Below, in pieces: positions 6,227 through 13,484 of a stretch of 13,926 bases of DNA (its first letter is position 1; each line of letters opens with the position of its first letter). The stretch lies in assembly GCA_023245915.1 (NCBI GenBank), contig JAHFJK010000027.1:1-13926 (forward strand). Reading direction: 5' to 3'. The stretch comes from Candidatus Doudnabacteria bacterium (lineage in GTDB: Bacteria; Patescibacteriota; Doudnabacteria; UBA920). The translations under genes and the position numbers were made by a program. Under the pieces are notes generated by a model that was not told the DNA's origin, made no database searches, and saw only the letters and a list, made by a program, of their open reading frames with translations.

Positions 6227-6895
6227 ATGGCTAGAAATAGCAATTCAAAATTAGTGGCAACAATAATTGTAATTGTTTTATTATTTTTGGTAATGGGTAT
6301 TTATTTTGCACACAAATTTTATAACAGTATTTTTAGATTATCACCCGACCAGGTTTCCAGTTCTTTAAATACAAAAATTTCTGAATGTAAAAAAATAAGT
6401 GATTGCAAATTATTATCTGGAGATATTCTAATGCGCAGATATGTCACCTCAAAAACATGGGCCTTTAACGAATTTGTTCATCCATATTTTACGCACTCAG
6501 CATTTTACTTAAATGATGACCAAATTGTAGAAGCTATCGGCAGAGAGAAAAATTACCAAGATGAAATACAAATTTCAAAATTTTCAAAAAGTGATTGGCT
6601 GGACAGCGGTATAGAAAGTTTTGTTATTGTCAGACCAAAATATTCCGGCGAGAAATTAAGCAATATAAAAATCAATTTAACTGCGATTGCCAATGACCCC
6701 AATTACAGATTTGGATTGCCGCAATTCGGGCACAAACAGATAACCTGCGCTGACCTTATACTTGAGCAACTATTTAATGAAAAAATTATTGTGACATCTA
6801 CAGCGCCACAAATAATAACCCCCGATTATTTATTTTGGTTAGCTGTAACCAATCCACATAATTTTGAAATTATTGGATATAGTTTTCATAGGTAG
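6227..6895 (+). CDS. Membrane-anchored YiiX-like permuted NlpC/P60 (papain-fold) protein
   Basis: A 222-residue protein with a short basic N-terminus, one hydrophobic helix at about residues 9-28 (signal anchor or uncleaved signal), and an outward-facing domain. That domain carries the order of motifs of the permuted NlpC/P60 or YiiX/YebB group: LLSGDIL (62-68), then a His in FTHSAFYL (His90), an acidic VEAIG, and last a Cys in ITCADLILEQL (Cys174). His before Cys is the permuted arrangement; the pair would form a cysteine-peptidase or amidase/acyltransferase centre. Function in the family ranges from cell-wall amide cleavage to lipid acylation, so the substrate is unknown. The gene is very AT-rich, leaderless, has its own promoter, and ends three bases before the end of a convergent membrane-protein gene. 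Confidence 0.7.
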   Translation: MARNSNSKLVATIIVIVLLFLVMGIYFAHKFYNSIFRLSPDQVSSSLNTKISECKKISDCKLLSGDILMRRYVTSKTWAFNEFVHPYFTHSAFYLNDDQIVEAIGREKNYQDEIQISKFSKSDWLDSGIESFVIVRPKYSGEKLSNIKINLTAIANDPNYRFGLPQFGHKQITCADLILEQLFNEKIIVTSTAPQIITPDYLFWLAVTNPHNFEIIGYSFHR

Positions 6896-6898
6896 TAT

Positions 6899-7378
6899 CT
6901 ACGACGATTCTATAAAAAGCCAAAAACCGCCTACCAGCAAAACCGCTATGATTATTGACAAAAATAAAACAAATTTTGAACTCCATTTTTTGGAGTAGAT
7001 ACCGATAGTATAAAAAATAGCAAAAATAACAGCTGATAAGCTAAATGCCCAACCGAATACAATATCACCTACATCACAAAATTTGCCAGTGCATGTATAA
7101 TAGTGCCACACAAAATACGGGAGTGGTAAGAGTAATAAAATAGGTATCCCATACCCAAAATAATTTTTCTTTTGGCTGTTTGACCTGGAAATAAGAATTG
7201 GAACGACTGACACGAAAATAGATGTACCAAGTATTATAAAATTCCCCATCTGGGACAAAGAGTACAAAAGAGATCTACTTCTATTAGAAAACGCGTCCCA
7301 AACTAGGAAAATAATTACGACTATGTTTAGGAGCAGTACCATTATCCAGTTATAAAAAGGTCTGTTGTCTGTTTCCAT
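6899..7378 (-). CDS. Hypothetical membrane protein with five predicted helices
   Basis: I do not recognise this 159-residue protein. Hydrophobic segments lie at about residues 9-28, 44-64, 77-94, 106-128 and 135-156; the loops are short, with basic residues after helices 1, 2 and 4. A loop CTCGKFC-like pair of cysteines (Cys96 and Cys101, in YYTCTGKFCDVG) between helices 3 and 4 could form a disulfide if it faces outward. No catalytic or transport motif is visible. ATG 7378 has no SD; a TATACT-like -10 lies at 7434-7429 on the minus strand without a good -35. It converges tail to tail with the NlpC/P60-like gene with a three-base gap. The AT-rich composition matches that neighbour, so the two may have arrived together, which is only a suggestion. 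Confidence 0.65.
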   Translation of the reverse strand: METDNRPFYNWIMVLLLNIVVIIFLVWDAFSNRSRSLLYSLSQMGNFIILGTSIFVSVVPILISRSNSQKKNYFGYGIPILLLLPLPYFVWHYYTCTGKFCDVGDIVFGWAFSLSAVIFAIFYTIGIYSKKWSSKFVLFLSIIIAVLLVGGFWLFIESS

Positions 7379-7479
7379 AAAAGATGTTTATTCTTTGATA
7401 AAATCAATTATTTTGACTTTGTAAATTAAGTATAGCACAAATTTTTATTATTCATTTCAGCAGGCTGCTGGCAAAAAGA

Positions 7480-7530
7480 TGGTGGGCACGAGAGGATTTG
7501 GACCTCCACGGGATTGCTCCCACACGGCCC
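7480..7530 (-). pseudogene. 3' half of a tRNA-Leu-like gene, broken in the anticodon loop
   Basis: Read on the minus strand, these 51 bases give GGG of an anticodon loop, a 3' anticodon stem CCGTG, a 15-base long variable arm (GGGA-GCAA-TCCC), a T-arm (GGAGG/CCTCT with loop TCCAAAT), the acceptor strand CGTGCCC, A, and CCA. It aligns without gaps to the same 51 bases of the intact tRNA-Leu(CAG) at 11459-11509, with about 34 identical positions. The sequence before it (AAGCTACC) does not supply a D-arm or a matching 5' stem, and no GGGCACG acceptor partner is nearby. A remnant left by integration into a tRNA gene is the favoured explanation. Confidence 0.6.
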
Positions 7531-7622
7531 GGTAGCTTCCTAAATCTTAATTCATTTTATTTCGGGATAAAGCCCGTTGGTAATATTTAATGTTAATTCT
7601 TGAACCAACAAATGCCGGAGCG

Positions 7623-10007
7623 TCAGGATTTTTTAAACATGGAAAGCAGGCCGGTTAAAGCATCCACCCCTGTGTTTATGGCCGCCTGGTTTTCTATTGG
7701 AATTTTTAAATATTTTTCGCCGGTTTGGCTGTCTGTCCGCACAATTTGAGAAATCAGGTTTTGGGTTTTTTCTTTGTCGGCCAGGGTTTGGGAAAGGTTG
7801 TTTAAAAAGCCGGCGGCTGCGGCAAAAAAATCATTGGCAGAGGATGGCGGAGCCGCTCCAGATTCTTTGCCCGTTTGCCTTTCCTTTTCAACGTCAGTTA
7901 CCGCTGCCGGAGTTTGCGGAACATCTGTCATTTTTTCTACCGAAGACATAAAGCGCTTAAATTTGCTTTCGCCCATAAATATTTCGTCCGCGCCGTTGTC
8001 CAAGACCCCGGCAAACAGCGAAGATTTGAACTTCAGCACCTCCAGCATCCTTTCTTCAATGCTGTCCCTGGAAACAAAATTAATGACGTTGATGTTGCGT
8101 TTTTGTCCGTGGCGGTGAACCCGTCCAATGCGCTGTTCCAGCACGGCCGGGTTCCAGGGAATATCCAAATTCACCACCAGCGAGGCGGACTGCAAGTTCA
8201 GCCCCACGCCTCCGGCGTCAGTGGATAAAAACACGCGGCAGTTGTCTTTTTCCCGAAAATCATCAAGCAGCGCTTTTCGGTTTTTGCTCGGCACGCCGCC
8301 GTGCAAATACGAAAAACCGACTTTGCGGTTTTCCAGTTCCGCCTTAACTAGCCTTGTCATTCGCTCCCATTGGCTGAAGACTACAGCCTTCTCCTCATTG
8401 ACCGAAAAAATATTATCAAGAATAGCCATAAGTTCGGCTATTTTGGTGTCGTAGCGGGTTTCCTGGTCCAAAATATAGGTGCTGTCGCAAACCATGCGCA
8501 TACAGTTAAGCGCCAGCAGCAGCCGCTGGCGGTCCTTTTCGTCCAAAAAACCAAAACGTTTCCACTTGCTGATTAATTTCGCCACCATCTCCGCATATTC
8601 CGCGTGGATCTGGTTTTGCCTTTCGGTCATGGGCACGAATAAAATTTTATCGGTCCGTTTGGGCAACTGGGCTAAAACTGATTTTTTTGTCCGCCGGATG
8701 ACAATGTCAGAAAGCAGATTTTGGATGCTGTTCAATTCCCGGTAACCGGTTACCTTGCCGGTCTCGTCCCTGGTCTGGTGGGTTTCCAAAAATTGGTAAA
8801 ACGGACCGAGTTTAAACGGGTCAATAAACTGGATAATGGAATACAATTCTTCCAGCTTGTTTTCTATGGGCGTGCCGGTAAGCACCAGAGCGTATTTGCT
8901 TTGGATTTTTTTGACTTGCCGCGCGGTCCGGGTTTGCCAGTTTTTTATACGCTGGGCTTCGTCCAGAATCACTAAATCCGGCCCCATGCTGTTAATAAGT
9001 TCCATGTCCGCTCCCACCACGTTGTAGCTGGCGATTTTGTAAAAACTTTCCTCGCCATACTGCTTTTGTCTGCGGATAGCATCGCCTTCAATAACACTGG
9101 AGATGCTGCCATTAACAAACTTTTCAATTTCGCTTTTCCACTGGTACTTAAGCGAAGTCGGGCAGACAATCAGCACGCTTTGAATATGGAATTCTTTTTT
9201 CATTAACTCGGCCAGGCCTATGGCCTGCAAAGTCTTGCCCAGGCCCATTTCATCGGCCAACAAAGCCCGGCCCGCCCGAGCCGTGAACAATATGCCTTGT
9301 TTTTGGTAAGGATAAAGCGTTGTTTTAAGCAGGCTGTTAAAATATTTATCGTCTATTTCATCCACAACCAGCTTGCGGGCCCGGTCGTCCCGCAGTTTTA
9401 TGATAAAATCCATGGCGTCTTCGTAGCAGCGAAAATCCGGGCTGACTCCCGCGGCTTTTTCCAAAAAATCGTCAATGCTATCAATGGCCGAGGACAGCAA
9501 ATGATTCTCGCGGTCAAAAAAACCTTTTGCCAGGCGCTTGAATTTTTTCGCGTTCTCGCCGCCAATCCGCAGGCAAACCGCGCGCTCTTGGCCGTACTTT
9601 AAATAAACGGAAGAATAAACCGGCCGGTATCCCCCTTCCAAAACCCCGGCAAGTTTTTTATTTTTGACGATTTCAAAAAGAATGGCCTCAATATGTTTGC
9701 AAGTGCCTAGCGTGTTGGTTTTAAAATCCATACAGCTGCAAAAGTTCGGGCCAGGATTTTTGCTCCGCAAGGCTACTTTGTACTCACCGCCGCTTTCCGG
9801 ATTTTTCACGGAATAATCCCCAAACACGGGGTGCTCCCCGCCCAAATATTTGATGCTGAATTTTTGCTTTTTATCTGCCACAAACTGCCGCCGCAATCCC
9901 AGCTGCCACTGCTCCACAGACATCTCCTCCGGCTTTTTATGGTACGGGACTTTGGCTGGTTTAGGTTTTTTTCGTTTCCTGGTCATAAGTTTTACTCTTG
10001 CCTGCAT
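7623..10007 (-). CDS. SNF2-family helicase-like ATPase with SWIM zinc finger
   Basis: A 794-residue cytoplasmic DNA-translocating ATPase of the SNF2 superfamily. In order: a basic N-terminus; a SWIM zinc finger (Cys90-x-Cys92 ... Cys103-x-His105), usually a nucleic-acid or protein contact; helicase lobe 1 with motif I DEMGLGKT (252-259), motif II DEAQ (349-352) and motif III LTGTPIEN (376-383); lobe 2 with STDAGGVGLNLQ (motif V) and QRIGRVHRHGQ (motif VI). A tail of about 120 residues after the core is Ala/Ser/Glu-rich, with a more regular end. All key ATPase residues are present. The start may be ATG 10007 or ATG 9986; neither has a strong SD. It is divergent from the DUF4143 ATPase with both promoters in a 164-base gap. 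Bacterial relatives include RapA-like recyclers and genome-defence translocases; which applies cannot be told from sequence alone. Confidence 0.9.
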   Translation of the reverse strand: MQARVKLMTRKRKKPKPAKVPYHKKPEEMSVEQWQLGLRRQFVADKKQKFSIKYLGGEHPVFGDYSVKNPESGGEYKVALRSKNPGPNFCSCMDFKTNTLGTCKHIEAILFEIVKNKKLAGVLEGGYRPVYSSVYLKYGQERAVCLRIGGENAKKFKRLAKGFFDRENHLLSSAIDSIDDFLEKAAGVSPDFRCYEDAMDFIIKLRDDRARKLVVDEIDDKYFNSLLKTTLYPYQKQGILFTARAGRALLADEMGLGKTLQAIGLAELMKKEFHIQSVLIVCPTSLKYQWKSEIEKFVNGSISSVIEGDAIRRQKQYGEESFYKIASYNVVGADMELINSMGPDLVILDEAQRIKNWQTRTARQVKKIQSKYALVLTGTPIENKLEELYSIIQFIDPFKLGPFYQFLETHQTRDETGKVTGYRELNSIQNLLSDIVIRRTKKSVLAQLPKRTDKILFVPMTERQNQIHAEYAEMVAKLISKWKRFGFLDEKDRQRLLLALNCMRMVCDSTYILDQETRYDTKIAELMAILDNIFSVNEEKAVVFSQWERMTRLVKAELENRKVGFSYLHGGVPSKNRKALLDDFREKDNCRVFLSTDAGGVGLNLQSASLVVNLDIPWNPAVLEQRIGRVHRHGQKRNINVINFVSRDSIEERMLEVLKFKSSLFAGVLDNGADEIFMGESKFKRFMSSVEKMTDVPQTPAAVTDVEKERQTGKESGAAPPSSANDFFAAAAGFLNNLSQTLADKEKTQNLISQIVRTDSQTGEKYLKIPIENQAAINTGVDALTGLLSMFKKS

Positions 10008-10028
10008 AGGAATTTGTAATGCCCCACT

Positions 10029-10057
10029 ATACTATCAGATGCTAAAAGCGTTGTAAA
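10029..10057 (-). promoter_or_regulatory. Promoter of the SNF2 gene
   Basis: On the minus strand TTTACA (10057-10052), a 17-base spacer and TAGTAT (10034-10029), giving a start near 10022 and a leader of about 15 bases before ATG 10007. Confidence 0.5.
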
Positions 10058-10110
10058 TTTTTAACCAGAAAGGTGTCTGTTTAATCTGATTTTGTTGGTG
10101 ATTTTGTTGG

Positions 10111-10139
10111 TTGACAGTAAATATAGTATTTGCTATACT
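10111..10139 (+). promoter_or_regulatory. Promoter of the DUF4143 ATPase gene
   Basis: TTGACA at 10111-10116, exactly 17 bases, then TATACT at 10134-10139. Transcription would start near 10146, giving a 26-base AT-rich leader without an SD before ATG 10172. Just upstream a short direct repeat of ATTTTGTTGGT-type sequence (about 10090-10112) is visible. Confidence 0.75.
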
Positions 10140-10171
10140 GACCTTACAAATCCTTATTTTTGTTAATTTAT

Positions 10172-11350
10172 ATGTTATTTAAGAGGAAAATATACAGTAA
10201 AATTTTACCCTGGCTCAATAAACCGCAAGCAATTGTGCTTACGGGGATGCGTCGGACCGGAAAAACCACGCTTGTAAAACAGATATTACAAGAAGTTTTA
10301 TCGGCTAACAAAATTTATTTTGACTTTGAAGCGCTTGAACAGAAAAGCATTTTTGATACCTCTGACTATAATTCAATCTTGCTTAAACTCCAAAAATTGG
10401 GATTAAATCCCGCGCGGCAAATGTACGTAGCCATAGATGAAATTCAACTGTTGCCCAGCATTGCCAGCAAAGCCAAATATTTATCAGATCACTATCCTAT
10501 TAAATTTATTCTTACCGGTTCAAGTTCGTATTATCTTAAACATTTGTTTTCTGAATCTTTGTCAGGAAGAAAAATTGTCTTTGACATTCATCCTTTGGAT
10601 TTTGGGGAATATTTAACTTTCAAACAAGTCGCTGCTTTTCCCTGGACGGAATTTCAGACGGTGCCCGCCAGTAATAATTACGTGCGGCTACAAAGTTATT
10701 ACGAAGATTATATTGAGTTTGGCGGTTTTCCAGGCGTGGTTTTAGAATCCTCGGCGGAAACCAAGCGCAAGCTGTTAAGTGAAATAATCAGTTCCTACAT
10801 AAATATTGACGTGCGCCAAATGGCTGATTTTGAAAAAATCAGCCATTTGCAGAAAACCATAGAACTGCTGGCTTCGCGGATTGGGAGCAGGCTGGATATT
10901 TCAAAACTGGCGGCTTCAGTCGGAGCCGCAAGAGAAACCATAAATAATTACCTGGAATTTTTAGAAAAAACTTTTCTCATATTCCGTGTTCCGGTTTACT
11001 CTCATTCCAGGGACAAAACTATAACAAAAGCAAAAAAAGTATATTTTTGCGACACGGGGTTAGCAGGATTTTTAGCAAAAGTTCCATCCGGTTCTCTGTT
11101 TGAAAATACCGTATACAACCAGCTTCGCAGTTTTGGTAACATAACCTACTTTGCCAAGCATAGCGGACAAGAAATTGATTTCATTTTAAATCAAACATCG
11201 GCTATTGAAGTTAAAGAAACACCAACTGCATCCGATTTGGAAGCCCTAAGGCGCCGCGCGAAGGCCCTGAAGCTCCCCACCCATGCGCTTATTGCGCGTC
11301 GCAAATCAGCACAGTTTAATGAGTACATATGGGGCGGAGAGATCCAATAA
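10172..11350 (+). CDS. AAA_14 / DUF4143 family ATP-binding protein
   Basis: A 392-residue cytoplasmic protein with the two-part build of the widespread AAA_14-DUF4143 family. The N-terminal ATPase has Walker A GMRRTGKT (25-32), Walker B YVAIDEIQ (85-92) and a sensor-like ILTGSSS (113-119). A helix-turn-helix-like linker follows (LDISKLAASVGAARETINNYL). The C-terminal DUF4143 part ends with FENTVYNQL, GQEIDFIL and AIEVKET, spaced like the E-D-ExK residues of PD-(D/E)XK nucleases. The frame is open a little further upstream (TTG 10160), but ATG 10172 gives the usual family N-terminus. Members are abundant in CPR bacteria and archaea; their cellular role is not settled, with proposals including DNA transactions and mobile-element maintenance. 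It is divergent from the SNF2 gene, which is the only context clue. Confidence 0.85.
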   Translation: MLFKRKIYSKILPWLNKPQAIVLTGMRRTGKTTLVKQILQEVLSANKIYFDFEALEQKSIFDTSDYNSILLKLQKLGLNPARQMYVAIDEIQLLPSIASKAKYLSDHYPIKFILTGSSSYYLKHLFSESLSGRKIVFDIHPLDFGEYLTFKQVAAFPWTEFQTVPASNNYVRLQSYYEDYIEFGGFPGVVLESSAETKRKLLSEIISSYINIDVRQMADFEKISHLQKTIELLASRIGSRLDISKLAASVGAARETINNYLEFLEKTFLIFRVPVYSHSRDKTITKAKKVYFCDTGLAGFLAKVPSGSLFENTVYNQLRSFGNITYFAKHSGQEIDFILNQTSAIEVKETPTASDLEALRRRAKALKLPTHALIARRKSAQFNEYIWGGEIQ

Positions 11351-11371
11351 ACAATCAAATTTAGTTCCCTT

Positions 11372-11423
11372 TGGGCACGGGAGGACTTGAACCCTCACGG
11401 GCTTACTACCATACGCTCCCTTG
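11372..11423 (-). pseudogene. Second degenerate tRNA-Leu-like 3' half
   Basis: On the minus strand: a CAAGG-like loop remnant, GAGCG, a 17-base variable region, a T-arm GAGGG/CCTCC with consensus loop TTCAAGT and one A-C mismatch, the acceptor strand CGTGCCC, A, and then AAG instead of CCA. It shares the acceptor and T-arm wording with the 7480-7530 fragment (CCCGTG, TCC, CGTGCCCA) more than with the intact tRNA. A GGGCAAG at 11421-11427 could pair with CGTGCCC at six of seven positions, but no D-arm fits in between. It lies about 36 bases past the CCA of the intact tRNA-Leu. Confidence 0.5.
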
Positions 11424-11458
11424 CCCCGCAATAACTTTTGGTGATTCTTATTCACTCA

Positions 11459-11545
11459 TGGTGGGCGTGGGGAGAGTCGAACTCCCACGATCTTGCGATC
11501 ATACGGCCCTGAACCGTACGTGTCTGCCAATTCCACCACACGCCC
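11459..11545 (-). tRNA. tRNA-Leu (anticodon CAG), CCA encoded
   Basis: A complete class II tRNA. The acceptor stem GGGCGTG/CACGCCC pairs at all 7 positions; the D-arm starts TGGTGGAATTGGCAGACACG; the anticodon stem TACGG/CCGTA encloses the loop TTCAGGG with anticodon CAG. The 15-base variable arm folds GATC-GCAA-GATC, and the T-arm GGGAG/CTCCC carries loop TTCGACT. Discriminator A and CCA are encoded in the gene. The long variable arm, A73 and CAG together identify leucine (CUG codons). Broken tRNA-Leu pieces lie on both sides of it on the same strand. Confidence 0.95.
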
Positions 11546-11590
11546 ATTAATAATCAACAATGTATTAAGTTTGTGAAAGTTAGTCCAGGG

Positions 11591-11625
11591 TGAACGTGCG
11601 CGGCTGCCAGTTACGCCACTTCGGC
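11591..11625 (-). pseudogene. 5' half of a tRNA-Leu gene, cut in the anticodon loop
   Basis: Minus strand: acceptor 5' strand GCCGAAG, then TG, a D-arm GCG...CGC of Leu type (TAACTGGCAG loop), the anticodon 5' stem GCACG and loop bases TTCA, i.e. roughly tRNA positions 1-35. From there on (CCCTGGACTAAC) no 3' anticodon stem CGTGC, variable arm or T-arm follows, and no CTTCGGC acceptor partner is seen in the window. It stands about 45 bases upstream of the intact tRNA-Leu(CAG). It could be a truncated tRNA or the 5' half of one whose 3' half was carried away. Confidence 0.6.
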
Positions 11626-11641
11626 ATTAATTTAGTATAAA

Positions 11642-11674
11642 GTAGAAAGTGGAAAGTGGAAAGCTTACTTCCAC
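11642..11674 (-). repeat. Three 7-bp tandem repeats and a hairpin at the end of the OppA-like gene
   Basis: GTAGAAA, GTGGAAA, GTGGAAA stand in tandem at 11642-11662. On the minus strand this makes a GTGGAAG...CTTTCCAC hairpin (11674-11656) that overlaps the stop codon and runs into a T-rich CTTTCCACTTTCTACTTT stretch, which may act as a weak terminator for the secG-oppA transcript. Confidence 0.45.
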
Positions 11675-13416
11675 ACCCGCTTCTCTTCAATATACCAATT
11701 ACTTACGTCATTAAAGCGCAGGGAGGGGTCGTAAAGCACATTTAAGTTGATGTTTTTCAGGCTGCTGTCCAGGGTGTAAATATATTGAGTCTGGTCTAAA
11801 AAGATGACGGGAAATTTGGACATTACCAGACCGTTAAATTTTTCGTAACCAGACGCGCGCAATTTTTTATCTGTAGTCGCTCGGGCTTCAATAATCAGCT
11901 TGTCCGCGTTTACGTCCTTAAATCCTGTCAGGTTGAAGCCCGGATTTTTTACCTGGCTGCTGTGCCAGAATAAAAATGGGTCGGGGTCAGCGCCAAATTT
12001 TTGCGGAAAAAGCAGGACATCAAACGTCCTGGGTCTGATAACGGTATCCATTAGTTGTTGCGTGGCAACAATAATTAAATTAACTTTTATGCCAAGCTTT
12101 CGCCATTGGTTGGCCAAAATTTCCGCGGCTTTGGCGTTGACTAAAGAATCGTTGGTCGTAAGGGTAATTTCCAGGCCAACGGCTTTTTTATTGGCCCGGC
12201 TGCCGGTTTTTGTGTCTGTTGTCCAGCCAGCCTTGTCCAGCAGGCTTTTGGCCAATTCAAGGTCGCCGGCGTTGGCAAGAGCGCGATTTTTTTGGCTGTT
12301 AAACAGCAGAGGCGAAGTCGGCAAAAGCGCGTTATCTTTAAAGACTTCGGAAATAATTTGCCTGCTGTCAGTAGCCGCGGCTAGCGCCTGCCGGACAGAG
12401 GGGTCGGTTAAAATTTTATTGTTAAGGTTAAAAAATACTACTTGATATTGGGGCAGAGCTACACTTACCACTCTGGCGTTGGCCTGATTTTTATCAACAT
12501 ATAAATTGCTGCCCAGGGGAATAAAGCCAAAACCGTTAATCTCGCGGCTGTGAAAAGCGTTTAAAATATCCTTTTCTGAATCGTAAAATTTAAAAGTTAT
12601 CCGGCTGATTTTAGCCGCTTGCCCGTGATAGTCGGGGCTGGGCGAGAGGCTTATTTCCTGGATTTTACCGCCCGGCAGTTTTTTAATTTCCGAAATTTTG
12701 TAAGGTCCGCTGCCCACAGCTTCCAGGTTATTTTTGGCCAACAGAAAATTTTGAGGCTGAATGTTGCTCCACAAGCTTTTGGGTAGAATGCCCAGTGTTA
12801 AATTGTCAGCAAAGGGGCCGGAAACATCTTTGGTGGTGAACCTAACGCTATAGTCAGAAAGTTTTTCTATAGATGTTGCCAACCATAATGGGTTCAATGG
12901 ACTTTTATAGGCAGGGTCTTTAATTAATTGGATGGTAAAAATTACATCATCAGCTGTCACAGGCCTGCCATTATGCCATTTGGCGTCGCGCTTTAAGTTG
13001 ATAGTGTAGTGTTTTTGGTCTTCGGAGACCGTGGGCATGCCTTCGGCTAAATCCGCGACCAGCTGGCCGCCGCTGTCGTACTTATACAGACCGGAGAAAA
13101 CAAGTTTGGTTAAGCTTAGGTCCGGCTCCATCCTGGCAAGCAGCGGATTGATGTAGCCGGGCTGGCCTAAAACGCCTTCGCTGTAAACGCCGCCAAACGC
13201 CGGAGCCGGATAGGTGTGGCCATAATAAAAGTTTTTGACCGAAGCTACACAGCTGACTATCGCGATAATGAGTAAGACTAAAAAAGCGATTTTTTCCCTT
13301 CTGCCCATTAAAGAAAAAACTTTCCGTATGCGGGAAAGGCTTAAAGATTTGAGCTCCTTAACTCCAAGCGCGGCTGCCTTGGCATAGGAGAATAAATTGT
13401 AAGGGAAACCGTTCAT
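11665..13416 (-). CDS. OppA/DppA-like (SBP_bac_5) substrate-binding protein, membrane-anchored
   Basis: A 583-residue extracytoplasmic peptide-binding-type protein. Residues 1-40 are basic and cytoplasmic, about 43-60 form one membrane helix (IAFLVLLIIAIVSC), and the rest is the family 5 solute-binding fold. Landmarks are the entry GGVYSEGVLGQPGYINPLL, LAEGMPTVSEDQKHYT, the signature KWHNGRPVTADDVIFTIQLI, GSGPYKISE, and DPSVRQALAAATD. Length is normal for the family plus the N-terminal extension. No permease or ATPase gene is in view, so the protein may work with transport genes elsewhere or scavenge peptides on its own. A later start at ATG 13308 would give a 20-residue lipoprotein-like signal ending IVSC; I prefer the long form because it has no worse start signal and helix anchoring suits it. 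No SD. It lies 86 bases after secG and is probably co-transcribed. Confidence 0.88.
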   Translation of the reverse strand: MNGFPYNLFSYAKAAALGVKELKSLSLSRIRKVFSLMGRREKIAFLVLLIIAIVSCVASVKNFYYGHTYPAPAFGGVYSEGVLGQPGYINPLLARMEPDLSLTKLVFSGLYKYDSGGQLVADLAEGMPTVSEDQKHYTINLKRDAKWHNGRPVTADDVIFTIQLIKDPAYKSPLNPLWLATSIEKLSDYSVRFTTKDVSGPFADNLTLGILPKSLWSNIQPQNFLLAKNNLEAVGSGPYKISEIKKLPGGKIQEISLSPSPDYHGQAAKISRITFKFYDSEKDILNAFHSREINGFGFIPLGSNLYVDKNQANARVVSVALPQYQVVFFNLNNKILTDPSVRQALAAATDSRQIISEVFKDNALLPTSPLLFNSQKNRALANAGDLELAKSLLDKAGWTTDTKTGSRANKKAVGLEITLTTNDSLVNAKAAEILANQWRKLGIKVNLIIVATQQLMDTVIRPRTFDVLLFPQKFGADPDPFLFWHSSQVKNPGFNLTGFKDVNADKLIIEARATTDKKLRASGYEKFNGLVMSKFPVIFLDQTQYIYTLDSSLKNINLNVLYDPSLRFNDVSNWYIEEKRVWK

Positions 13417-13427
13417 TAATAAAAAAT

Positions 13428-13484
13428 CGAATCTACGAATATTTACGAATTTGCGAATGGTTGTATCCGTTGTTCGGAGATTCG
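13428..13484. repeat. Clustered CGAAT repeats between secG and the OppA-like gene
   Basis: Imperfect copies of ACGAAT recur at short intervals (13428-13457) and face inverted copies (AGATTCG 13478-13484, CTATTCG 13486-13492). CGAATCT 13428-13434 pairs perfectly with AGATTCG, and TCCG/CGGA makes an inner stem. The RNA between the two genes could therefore fold, perhaps setting relative mRNA stability of the two cistrons. Confidence 0.4.

Noticed and set aside
7480..7830. tmRNA 3' end on the minus strand
   Set aside because: The tRNA-like 3' end with CCA suggested ssrA, but the body would overlap the SNF2 gene and there is no matching 5' acceptor strand or tag reading frame; the long variable arm fits tRNA-Leu better.
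7697..9602. Several open frames on the plus strand across the SNF2 gene
   Set aside because: They are antisense shadows of a gene with complete helicase motifs, have no promoters or SD sites, and overlap each other in different frames.
11900..12445. 181-codon plus-strand open frame inside the OppA-like gene
   Set aside because: It is antisense to a conserved solute-binding protein, and its composition is that of a mirrored coding frame.
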